From contig CAYXRK010000198.1 in the NCBI GenBank assembly GCA_964467615.1, forward strand, positions 1 through 8,608: DNA of 8,608 bases, read 5' to 3'. Both the position numbers and the translations under genes were made by a program. The DNA comes from CAYXRK01 sp964467615. GTDB taxonomy: Bacteria > Hydrogenedentota > Hydrogenedentia > Hydrogenedentales > GCA-2746185. Positions 1-5,613 of the stretch are shown piece after piece. Positions within the stretch are counted from its first letter, which is position 1. Each line of letters begins with the position of its first letter. Below the pieces are notes generated by a model. It had not been told where the DNA came from and did no database searches. It saw only the letters and a list, made by a program, of their open reading frames with translations.

Positions 1-64
1 AATGACGGTGGGGGTGGGAAAGGCGGGGTATGGAACGCTGAGGCCGCGGGAGAAGGAAACGACA

Positions 65-98
65 GGGTGGGGCCGTTACAGAAAATAAGTAACCACCC
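65..98 (-). terminator. Possible stem-loop after the radical SAM gene
   Basis: The sequence directly after the radical SAM stop codon can fold into a two-part stem. An outer GGGTG/CACCC (65-69 with 94-98) and an inner GTTAC/GTAAC (75-79 with 89-93) are separated by a 5-nt bulge, around a 9-nt loop that is T-rich on the minus strand. No T tract follows, so a classical intrinsic terminator is not shown; the position just past the stop codon is the main argument. Confidence 0.3.
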
Positions 99-99
99 G

Positions 100-1185
100 C
101 TAGACGATCCGCAATTGGCCGTTGGATTCGCAAGGCACGCGGAAGTGCTCGGTGGAAAGTTTTGGTTTGGCGGTAAGGCCGAATTTCTTTCGGGCCACGT
201 CGAACATCGTTTGCATCTGAGCGGCGAAGGGGCCCTGGCCGCGCATGCGTTCGCCGAACTTTGCATCATATAGACGCCCGCCTCGCATCGAGCGAATACG
301 GTTGAGGATCTTGTCCTTGCGCTGCGGGAAGTGTTCCTCGAGCCACGTTTCGAAAAGGGGAGCAACGGCGTAGGGCAAGCGTAACGCTACGAAGCCGGCG
401 GAGCGCGCCCCCGCTTCGGACGCCGCTTCCATAATGTTCGCCATTTCATGGTCGGTCAGCCCCGGTATTACGGGGGCGACCATCACCCCGACGGGAACGC
501 CCGCATTGCTTAGCTCTCGGATGGTGTCGAGGCGTTGGGCCGGACTCGAGGTGCGCGGTTCCAAGATTCGGTTGAGTTCGAGGTCGAGCGTCGTCACCGA
601 CATGAACACCGCCGCAGCGTTGTACTTCGCCAATTCGGCGAGGACATCGGCATCCCTGGCAACGAGGCGATTCTTGGTGATAATGGCGGCGGGATTCCTG
701 AATTCCGCGAGGACTTGCAGACATCTTCGAGTCAATTGCAACTTTCTTTCGATCGGTTGATAGGCGTCCGTAACGCCGCTGAGCCCCAGGGCCTGTGGTT
801 CCCATTTCTTCGCGGCGAGTTCCCGGCGAAGCAGATCGGGCGCGTCTTCCTTCACCATGATTTTGGATTCGAAGTCCAGCCCCGCGGACATGCCGAGGTA
901 TTCGTGCGTGGGCCGCGCATAGCAGTAGATGCAACCGTGCTCGCACCCTCGGTACGGATTGATACTCGCGCCGAACCCGACATCGGGGCTATCGTTGTAC
1001 GCGATGATGGATTTGGATTCGTCGCGGAAATACTGGGTGCGGCGAGCCGACCCTTCATCGTCGTTCGTATAGTCGTCGTCGATGACGTAGTCCAACCGCT
1101 CGAAACGGTTGCGCACGTTCTCGGACGCGCCGCGGCCGCGGATCGGGACCCTAGGCCTAGCGATCCTGTTTTTGGCGTCAGTCAT
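100..1185 (-). CDS. PA0069-family radical SAM protein (COG1533, SplB-like)
   Basis: Predicted radical SAM iron-sulfur enzyme of 361 aa. Residues 81-88 hold CEHGCIYC, a CX3CX2C cluster motif binding the 4Fe-4S cluster that cleaves S-adenosylmethionine. It sits inside NPYRGCEHGCIYCYARPTHE, the hallmark of the PA0069/Rv2578c group, and the preceding PIRGRGA motif is also typical. The group falls under COG1533 with spore photoproduct lyase and is often labelled DNA repair photolyase, but to my knowledge its substrate is unproven. I prefer the ATG at 1185; the frame stays open to a TTG at 1230, which would add 15 residues and leave only 12 bp to the upstream gene. Neither start has a clear Shine-Dalgarno. 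It lies downstream of an 84-aa gene on the same strand and is probably co-transcribed from the promoter at 1525-1553. Family assignment is firm; role in repair is inference. Confidence 0.93.
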   Translation of the reverse strand: MTDAKNRIARPRVPIRGRGASENVRNRFERLDYVIDDDYTNDDEGSARRTQYFRDESKSIIAYNDSPDVGFGASINPYRGCEHGCIYCYARPTHEYLGMSAGLDFESKIMVKEDAPDLLRRELAAKKWEPQALGLSGVTDAYQPIERKLQLTRRCLQVLAEFRNPAAIITKNRLVARDADVLAELAKYNAAAVFMSVTTLDLELNRILEPRTSSPAQRLDTIRELSNAGVPVGVMVAPVIPGLTDHEMANIMEAASEAGARSAGFVALRLPYAVAPLFETWLEEHFPQRKDKILNRIRSMRGGRLYDAKFGERMRGQGPFAAQMQTMFDVARKKFGLTAKPKLSTEHFRVPCESNGQLRIV

Positions 1186-1242
1186 AGTCAAGGAGGGGCC
1201 TCTCGTTGTTTCAACGTACCCTACCGGCAAGACGACATTTGC

Positions 1243-1497
1243 CTACCGCACAACAGGCGATGGCTGGCCGCCAAGCTTCCTGACTTTCGCTCGCGCCCGC
1301 CCGAGCCGCTCGTTCTCGAGCCTAACGTACTCCTCGTGTCTGCGCCGTTTTTCTTCGGAGGGCAATGCGTTCAACGCCCGACGCACGCCGTCTATCGCAA
1401 GCGCGACGGTTCGGTTGTAGACCGGGGTCCTTCGGCGCAGTGTGCGCGGCTGGTGAGACTCGTAAGGGCGCAGGTCAAATAGGGTATCGGCGGCCAT
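1243..1497 (-). CDS. Small basic hypothetical protein, first gene of the pair
   Basis: 84-aa protein I do not recognise. It opens with MAADTLFDLRPY, then a basic stretch (PRTLRRRTP), then a long, highly charged, probably helical region rich in Arg and Glu (about residues 30-75). It has no signal peptide or membrane segment. Support for a real gene: codon third positions are mostly G or C, a near-consensus promoter and operator lie immediately upstream, the predicted 5' UTR is about 20 nt, and the radical SAM gene follows on the same strand after 12-57 bp depending on its start. The start codon lacks a strong Shine-Dalgarno. The TLFDL near the N terminus loosely recalls QxxLF sliding-clamp-binding peptides, but the conserved Gln is missing, so this is only a thought. 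Context suggests a partner or accessory of the SplB-like enzyme. Confidence 0.7.
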   Translation of the reverse strand: MAADTLFDLRPYESHQPRTLRRRTPVYNRTVALAIDGVRRALNALPSEEKRRRHEEYVRLENERLGRARAKVRKLGGQPSPVVR

Positions 1498-1507
1498 TTC
1501 GATATAC

Positions 1508-1523
1508 CTGTGTATTTATTCAG
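1508..1523 (-). promoter_or_regulatory. LexA-like operator (CTG-N10-CAG)
   Basis: The plus strand reads CTGTGTATTTATTCAG, matching the E. coli LexA (SOS) box CTGTATATATATACAG at 13 of 16 positions, including both CTG/CAG ends and an AT-only core apart from one G. It lies directly downstream of the -10 element of the minus-strand promoter and covers the expected transcription start, the standard place for a repressor to block initiation. Whether this organism's LexA reads the E. coli type of box is unknown, since LexA motifs differ between phyla. Confidence 0.5.
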
Positions 1524-1524
1524 T

Positions 1525-1553
1525 ATTGTAACGCAGACCTCTCACGTTGTCAA
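1525..1553 (-). promoter_or_regulatory. Near-consensus sigma70 promoter for the 84-aa/radical SAM pair
   Basis: On the minus strand there is a perfect -35 TTGACA (1553-1548), a 17-bp spacer and a -10 TACAAT (1530-1525, five of six bases). Transcription would start near 1518, about 20 nt before the ATG at 1497. Such a strong promoter overlapped by a palindromic operator fits a tightly repressed, inducible unit. Confidence 0.75.
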
Positions 1554-1609
1554 GCGATGGCTAGGTCCCTTAATCTCGAAACGGATACAAAATCGGCGAC
1601 GGAAAACAC

Positions 1610-1638
1610 TTGACAGATCGGCGGGCGGCGACTACCGT
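1610..1638 (+). promoter_or_regulatory. Weak candidate promoter for the small membrane protein
   Basis: A perfect TTGACA (1610-1615) is followed after 17 bp by TACCGT (1633-1638), only three of six matches to a -10. If used, transcription would begin at about 1645, on the second in-frame ATG of the gene, giving a leaderless message. This is tentative; the -10 is poor. Confidence 0.25.
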
Positions 1639-1947
1639 ATGGCTATGGTGAGGTGGCCGCATATCATCGGTACCGTCGGTGTGGTGCTGGTGATCAAGTT
1701 CCTCCCACTCCTTTGGACGATCCCCGCCGCCCTCGCCGTTATGTACGCGGTGGTGCTCGCGCCCCTCATCGTCGCCCAAATCAACGCGAACCCATACTCC
1801 GCGTGGCTGTGGCGGCAATCCGTCCACCAAGCGCGCCGGGCGGTAGATGGCGCGTCGCGCAGAACGGCGCAATACGTCCTACCGAAACCTCGGCCGCGCC
1901 AAGTGGTGAAGGTCGAACGCATCCCCGCCCCACGCCGCGCGGCGTGA
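1639..1947 (+). CDS. Small membrane protein with two predicted helices
   Basis: Hypothetical protein of 102 aa. Residues about 9-25 and 28-47 form two adjacent hydrophobic segments (IIGTVGVVLVIKFLPLLW and then IPAALAVMYAVVLAPLIVAQ), followed by a basic, Arg- and Pro-rich tail (PKPRPRQVVKVERIPAPRRAA in part) that should lie in the cytoplasm. The frame is open back to a GTG at 1510, but that start would sit in the operator of the divergent unit and adds uncharacteristic sequence. The ATG at 1639 (or the one at 1645) is more sensible. No strong Shine-Dalgarno is visible, only GC-rich GGCGG runs. The gene is divergent from the 84-aa gene, with about 140 bp between. I recognise no family and assign no function. 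Confidence 0.6.
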   Translation: MAMVRWPHIIGTVGVVLVIKFLPLLWTIPAALAVMYAVVLAPLIVAQINANPYSAWLWRQSVHQARRAVDGASRRTAQYVLPKPRPRQVVKVERIPAPRRAA

Positions 1948-2072
1948 ACTGGCTTCAGTTTCCGTCCAGAAGGATAGGGGCGAATTCGCTGGCTGCAGCG
2001 ACGAGTTGGATATGGCCACCGGTGGACACAGATTCACATCGATAGTTAGCGATCGATCCCAAGATTGTTGAT

Positions 2073-2084
2073 CGGGGATCCCCG
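2073..2084. promoter_or_regulatory. 12-bp palindrome abutting the hicB-like ribosome binding site
   Basis: CGGGGATCCCCG is a perfect 12-bp palindrome ending at the first base of the GGAG Shine-Dalgarno (2084-2087) of the HicB-like gene. A second imperfect arm, GATCCC at 2055-2060, can pair with GGGATC at 2075-2080. As DNA it could be an operator (HicB proteins commonly autoregulate); as RNA it could form a short stem next to the ribosome site. No binding evidence is visible beyond the symmetry. Confidence 0.3.
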
Positions 2085-2094
2085 GAGATCAGAA

Positions 2095-2316
2095 ATGAAG
2101 GACTACCACATCAACGTCTCTTACAGCAAAGAAGACGAATGTTACGTCGCCGATATTCCGGACCTTCGCTTCTGTTCCGCGTTCGGCGATTCGCCCGAGG
2201 AAGCTTTGCGCGAGGTGCTGATCGCGCGCGATGCGTGGCTCGAAGCCGCGCGCGATGCGGGCAAGCCCATCCCCGAGCCGGCGTACTCGCCTCACGAGCA
2301 TTCCGTAACTTCGTAA
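2095..2316 (+). CDS. HicB-like type II antitoxin, orphan
   Basis: 73-aa protein with the HicB fold signature: an N-terminal beta strand (YHINVSYSKEDECYVADIPDL), then the conserved F.ESPEEAL-type helix (GDSPEEALREVLIARDAWLEAARDAG) and KPIPEP, the usual end of short HicB domains. The ATG at 2095 has a GGAG at 2084-2087 with 7-nt spacing, so it is preferred over an upstream in-frame start at 2065. HicB proteins neutralise the HicA mRNA-cleaving toxin and usually repress their own operon. No HicA (about 60 aa) fits in the 147 bp upstream or the 130 bp downstream, and this copy has no extra C-terminal DNA-binding domain. It may be a solitary HicB domain, a remnant of a broken pair, or act with a distant partner. 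Confidence 0.88.
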   Translation: MKDYHINVSYSKEDECYVADIPDLRFCSAFGDSPEEALREVLIARDAWLEAARDAGKPIPEPAYSPHEHSVTS

Positions 2317-2387
2317 TTATGTTGCGATAGCTTTCCGAGTCTCTCGCTGCCCGCTGGTCGTTGAACGTTGTACCTTGAACGTCGAAC

Positions 2388-2416
2388 AAAAAAATCGCCC
2401 GCCATTTCGACGGGCG
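2388..2416 (-). terminator. Intrinsic terminator of the 102-aa gene
   Basis: On the minus strand CGCCCG (2416-2411) and CGGGCG (2401-2396) form a 6-bp GC stem around a 9-nt loop, followed after one A by seven Ts (2394-2388). It lies 31 bp past the stop codon of the minus-strand gene. The plus-strand side lacks a T tract, so it is unlikely to serve the HicB-like gene well. Confidence 0.75.
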
Positions 2417-2447
2417 CTCTCGAACTTTATTCGCTGGTCTGCCGCGC

Positions 2448-2756
2448 CTACAGCACCGTGCCCTGCCCCGGAAATTTCTGGCCCTTGTCCAAGGTGATCG
2501 TGAAGCTAAAGATGCCCGCGGCACGATCCACTTTGCCCTCGACGTGTTGCAGGGCCTGGCCGGGGACGGCCAACTCGCACGTGAATGTGTCGCCGTCCCA
2601 TTTGATGTCGTAGAGGCGCGCGCTGACGACCACGCCGTTGAACGACACCCACCAGCCGCCTTCTCCTTCTTTGGGCACGTGCACGCCGCTCGCGCCTTGG
2701 CCGGGGATGTCCACGCGGAAAACCTGACCCGGAGACGTTTGGCCGTCGTGGTACAT
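2448..2756 (-). CDS. Beta-rich hypothetical protein, 102 aa
   Basis: I do not recognise a family. The protein is soluble, without signal peptide or Cys pairs, and alternates short hydrophobic stretches with Gly/Asp turns (GGWWVSFNGVVVSARLYDIKW, DTFTCELAVPGQ, GIFSFTITLDKGQ), the look of a small beta barrel or sandwich. It repeats a PGQ motif four times (near residues 9, 18, 65 and 97). Coding support is strong: nearly all third codon positions are G or C, and an intrinsic terminator follows. The frame is open upstream to about 2855, but that part would overlap the divergent acylase promoter and leader, so the ATG at 2756 is the best start even though no Shine-Dalgarno precedes it. It is transcribed divergently from the acylase; a functional link is not shown. 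Confidence 0.72.
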   Translation of the reverse strand: MYHDGQTSPGQVFRVDIPGQGASGVHVPKEGEGGWWVSFNGVVVSARLYDIKWDGDTFTCELAVPGQALQHVEGKVDRAAGIFSFTITLDKGQKFPGQGTVL

Positions 2757-2760
2757 CCGA

Positions 2761-2789
2761 ATGACAATACCGTGGAAACTCGATATAGT
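2761..2789 (+). promoter_or_regulatory. Sigma70-type promoter of the acylase gene
   Basis: ATGACA (2761-2766, five of six) and TATAGT (2784-2789, five of six) are separated by exactly 17 bp. Transcription would start near 2796, giving a leader of about 58 nt before the ATG at 2854. The minus strand across the same TATA block reads CTATATC and could serve as a weaker -10 for the divergent 102-aa gene, whose -35 would then be poor. Confidence 0.6.
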
Positions 2790-2853
2790 TGATCTTCGAT
2801 CCAAATTGTACGCCGTCCGATCGGGACGTCGCCAAAGGAATAAGGAGAGGGCC

Positions 2854-5013
2854 ATGAAATTTCAACTCATGTGTATCGCTTTGCTGGCGGGATTTCTACT
2901 CGAGCCCACCGTCTTTGCCGGGACGCCCCCCGAATTGGCGTCTCAAGCGACGATTTACCGCGATGAGTGGGGCGTGCCCCACATCGACGGGCCGACGGAC
3001 GCGAGCGTCGTGTTCGGTTCCGCGTATGCTCAATGCGAGGACTATTTCTGGCAGGTCGAGGAGACCCTCATCCAGATTCTCGGGCGCTACGCCGAGGTAA
3101 TGGGAGAAGCCGGCCTCGAGAACGACCAGCAAATTCATTTGTTCGAGATCACCGAATCCGCGCAGCGCGACTATCCGAACTTGCCCACGGGCCTGCGCGA
3201 AATTTGCGACGCATTCGCCACGGGCTACAACTACTTTCTCGATACGCATCCCGACGTGAAGCCACGGCTCATCACGCGCTACGAGCCCTACTACATGCTC
3301 GCCTACGAACGCGGCCTTATGATGCAACGCCTCCTCGGCCATGCTCACGCGCCGGGCCGGCAACTCCCCGTGCTTCTCGAAGAAGCGCGCGCCGCGACCG
3401 GCTCGAACCAGTGGGCCATTGGGCCATCGAAAACGAAACACGGCACCACCATGCTTTTCGCCAACCCGCACCAGCCCTGGTTCGGCACCGGCAGCTTCAC
3501 CGAACTTCATATGCGCAGCGGCGAGGGCATCAACATGTCCGGCGCGACGTTTCCCGGCGGGCCGTTCCCGACCATGGGCCACAACGAATACCTCGGCTGG
3601 GCCTACACGGTCAACGAACCGGATGTGGGCGACGTCTACCGCCTGACGTTTGATCACGCCACCGACAAGAACAAGTACCGCTACGGGGACGGCTGGAAAG
3701 ACGCCAGCGAGTGGAAGCGCGCGATCAAGGTCAAGACCGAAAGCGGTATGGACGAACGCACCTACACCTTTCGCAAATCGCACTACGGCCCGATCATGGC
3801 CAAGGAAGACGCGACGCACTATCTCGCCGTCAAGATCGCCAAGCTCTACGAAGGCAGCCGCATCGTCCAGTCGCTCGGTCAAATCAAGGCGACGAATTTC
3901 AGCGAGTGGATCGCCGCCGCCGGGATGATCAATCTGCAAATGTTCAACACGATGTACGCCGACCGCGACGGCAACATCTTCTACGTCTACAACGGCGCGG
4001 TCGCAAAGAAGGACCCGAAGGTCGATTGGCGCAGGCCCGTCGACGGCAGCGACCCAAAGAACGAATGGGGCGAATACCACACCATTTGGGAATTGCCCCA
4101 CATTCTCAATCCGACGACCGGATTCCTACAGAATTGTAACTCGACGCCCTTCACCACGACGGACGAGGACAACCCGTCCATGAATGACTTTCCACCGTAC
4201 ATGGTCGAGGACGCGACGGACGACAAGCGCCGCGCAAAGATGTCCCGCTACCTCCTTCGCAATGCGAATAACGTGTCTTTCGAGGATTGGCAAAATCTGG
4301 CCTACGACACCACGCTCTACTGGCCCATGACTGAACTGCCCAAGTACGCACAACTCTTCGAGCAACTCAAGAACACCGACCCCGTCTTGGCCGCCCGCGT
4401 CGAGCCCTATTTGAAGCACATATTAGACTGGGACTACAAGAGCACGCTCGACTCCACCCAAGCCACCCTCGCCGTCGAATGGTACGAAGCCCTCTACGGC
4501 CGGGGCTACCCCGTCGAGACCCTCAAGCCCGAATTCGTCGCCAGCATACCTCGCCGCTTCGAGGCGTTAGAGGGCGCCGCTGGGACTTTGCAGGCGCTTT
4601 TCGGGACCTGGCAGGTGCCTTACGGGGATATTCACCGGCTCCAGAGGCACCCAAACCAGCCCACCCTAGCTACCGTCCCTGTCTCCGACGATCTCCCCAG
4701 CATAGGCCACGCCGGCGTCCGCGGACCACTAGGGGTTGCATTCACAGTCTACGACACACCCTCCACTCCCGAGCGCAAAAAGCGCTACGCGGGCGTCGGC
4801 GCGTCCTACATGGGAGTATACGAGTTCGGCAAAAAAGTAAAATCCGGCTCGTACCTTCACTTCGGCCAGTCCGGCGATCCGAACTCACCGCACTATTTCG
4901 ATCAAGCCCAACTATTGAGCACAAAGACCTTCAAACCTGCCTGGTTCGATTGGGAGGATGTGGAAGCCCACACGCAGCACAAGTATCACCCCGGCGAAAA
5001 CGTGGGCGGTTGA
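2854..5013 (+). CDS. Secreted penicillin acylase family protein (Ntn hydrolase)
   Basis: 719-aa precursor of an N-terminal nucleophile amidohydrolase (penicillin amidase family). A signal peptide (about 1-22, ending TVFA) sends it to the periplasm or outside. The alpha part carries RDEWGVPHI (36-44) and GSAYAQCEDYFWQVE (55-69). Self-cleavage is expected before Ser184 in GSNQW, making it the beta-chain nucleophile. Counting from it, His206 is B23 (FANPHQPW), Val253 is B70 (WAYTVN) and Asn365 lies in FNTMYADRDGNI, the arrangement seen in cephalosporin and acyl-homoserine-lactone acylases. HYGPIM and the C-terminal WFDWEDVEAHT are also family features. Substrate cannot be told: an acyl-homoserine lactone, beta-lactam or other N-acyl amide is possible. 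The start is set by AAGGAGAGG at 2842-2850. Length is normal for the family. Codon choice becomes less GC-biased after about 4560. It appears monocistronic with its own promoter. Confidence 0.95.
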   Translation: MKFQLMCIALLAGFLLEPTVFAGTPPELASQATIYRDEWGVPHIDGPTDASVVFGSAYAQCEDYFWQVEETLIQILGRYAEVMGEAGLENDQQIHLFEITESAQRDYPNLPTGLREICDAFATGYNYFLDTHPDVKPRLITRYEPYYMLAYERGLMMQRLLGHAHAPGRQLPVLLEEARAATGSNQWAIGPSKTKHGTTMLFANPHQPWFGTGSFTELHMRSGEGINMSGATFPGGPFPTMGHNEYLGWAYTVNEPDVGDVYRLTFDHATDKNKYRYGDGWKDASEWKRAIKVKTESGMDERTYTFRKSHYGPIMAKEDATHYLAVKIAKLYEGSRIVQSLGQIKATNFSEWIAAAGMINLQMFNTMYADRDGNIFYVYNGAVAKKDPKVDWRRPVDGSDPKNEWGEYHTIWELPHILNPTTGFLQNCNSTPFTTTDEDNPSMNDFPPYMVEDATDDKRRAKMSRYLLRNANNVSFEDWQNLAYDTTLYWPMTELPKYAQLFEQLKNTDPVLAARVEPYLKHILDWDYKSTLDSTQATLAVEWYEALYGRGYPVETLKPEFVASIPRRFEALEGAAGTLQALFGTWQVPYGDIHRLQRHPNQPTLATVPVSDDLPSIGHAGVRGPLGVAFTVYDTPSTPERKKRYAGVGASYMGVYEFGKKVKSGSYLHFGQSGDPNSPHYFDQAQLLSTKTFKPAWFDWEDVEAHTQHKYHPGENVGG

Positions 5014-5065
5014 GTTTCAAATCTGCAAAACCTTTTTAGTCGGTGCCGTCCGGCGCGAATTGTTT

Positions 5066-5077
5066 GTCACGCGTGAC
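5066..5077. repeat. Perfect 12-bp palindrome
   Basis: GTCACGCGTGAC is perfectly self-complementary and lies about 50 bp after the acylase stop codon. It has no loop, so it is better suited to a dimeric DNA-binding protein than to an RNA hairpin. Function unknown. Confidence 0.35.
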
Positions 5078-5122
5078 GACTGTGTGCGGTAGAAATTGCC
5101 TAAATGCGGCAACTGCATCCTC

Positions 5123-5150
5123 GTCAATAATTTATTTTCGAATAAATGAC
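5123..5150. repeat. AT-rich inverted repeat with TTCG centre
   Basis: ATTTATT (5130-5136) and AATAAAT (5141-5147) flank TTCG, giving a perfect 7-bp stem. The outer GTC/GAC can extend it after a small bulge. The lack of a following T tract argues against a standard terminator; a protein-binding site or transcript-end hairpin is possible. Confidence 0.35.
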
Positions 5151-5321
5151 CCCATTTCCATCGAATCCCCCAATGTGCAAGGCATTGGCGAGGTACTTGC
5201 TGCATCGAGGTTGTGGTGTCGTCTCGGCGCTCGCAAGAGTTGCTCGAAAATGACAACGCACGAAAAGTTGAATCGTGCAGGCCCGTGTAAGAATGCCTTC
5301 GTGAGTCAGTCGAGCAGATCG

Positions 5322-5351
5322 TTGACGAACGGGCCGGTAATAGATTAGTAT
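5322..5351 (+). promoter_or_regulatory. Candidate promoter for the PEP-CTERM gene
   Basis: TTGACG (5322-5327, five of six) is followed after 18 bp by TAGTAT (5346-5351, four of six). If real, it would give a leader of about 250 nt before the ATG at 5614. This is the best sigma70-like pair I found in the spacer, but the match is moderate. I found no sigma54 GG-N10-GC element of the kind reported upstream of some PEP-CTERM genes. Confidence 0.3.
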
Positions 5352-5365
5352 TGTCGAGTCTGCGT

Positions 5366-5383
5366 CCGGTGATGGGCCACCGG
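5366..5383 (+). other. GC hairpin early in the putative leader
   Basis: CCGGTG (5366-5371) pairs perfectly with CACCGG (5378-5383) around a 6-nt loop. It would lie about 10 nt after the predicted transcription start from the promoter at 5322-5351, so it could stabilise the 5' end of the message. Confidence 0.3.
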
Positions 5384-5613
5384 GAAATTCTTCAAGTTCG
5401 ACCTGGTTTAGCGATCGGCAAACGTTGCTTGATTGTTCGTTGTTCCGCCAAAAGCTCCAACAGTAGTGCCGTGAGGCATCCAACGAAGGTAGTGGCGGGA
5501 GAGCAAGGATCAACAAGTAGCGCCGAGTAATAAGGTAAGAGCAGGAAACGTTGGGTGCTGCGTACCGGACGTGGGGTCTGGGGCGGCGGAACGAACAAGG
5601 AGGTAATGGTACG

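Larger units (their letters stand above)
5014..5613. other. 600-bp spacer without a convincing gene
   Basis: Open frames here have no recognisable protein character, no ribosome sites and mixed codon third positions, and the base composition is clearly less GC-rich than the neighbouring genes. It contains a 12-bp palindrome (5066-5077), an AT-rich hairpin (5123-5150), a candidate promoter (5322-5351), a GC hairpin (5366-5383), a GNRA-loop hairpin (about 5466-5479) and the Shine-Dalgarno of the next gene. The second half may be the leader of the PEP-CTERM gene. No clear intrinsic terminator for the acylase was found. Confidence 0.6.

Noticed and set aside
2..88. Plus-strand frame reading into the window and ending in GWGRYRK at a TAA (86-88), possibly the tail of an upstream gene
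   Set aside because: Third positions are GC-rich and the position fits a convergent neighbour, but 28 residues with no recognisable motif are too little to call a gene.
535..1482. 315-aa plus-strand open frame
   Set aside because: It lies opposite the radical SAM gene and the 84-aa gene, has no family features, and is explained by the high GC of the true coding strand.
2361..2386. Direct repeat TTGAACGT at 2361-2368 and 2375-2382, followed by CGAAC
   Set aside because: Only two short imperfect units spaced 14 bp apart, too little for a CRISPR or iteron array; probably chance or a simple-sequence remnant.
2896..4101. 401-aa minus-strand open frame
   Set aside because: It is an antisense shadow of the acylase, whose catalytic motifs are unambiguous on the plus strand.
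5410..5430. Sigma54 promoter-like TCGGCAAACGTTGCTT
   Set aside because: The spacing between the GG and GC elements is 8 rather than 10 bp and the leading T-G is missing.
5405..5520. Cyclic-di-GMP (GEMM) riboswitch in the leader, suggested by GGCAAACG and a GNRA loop
   Set aside because: The conserved GACGCAAAGCC-type core and the order of helices are absent.
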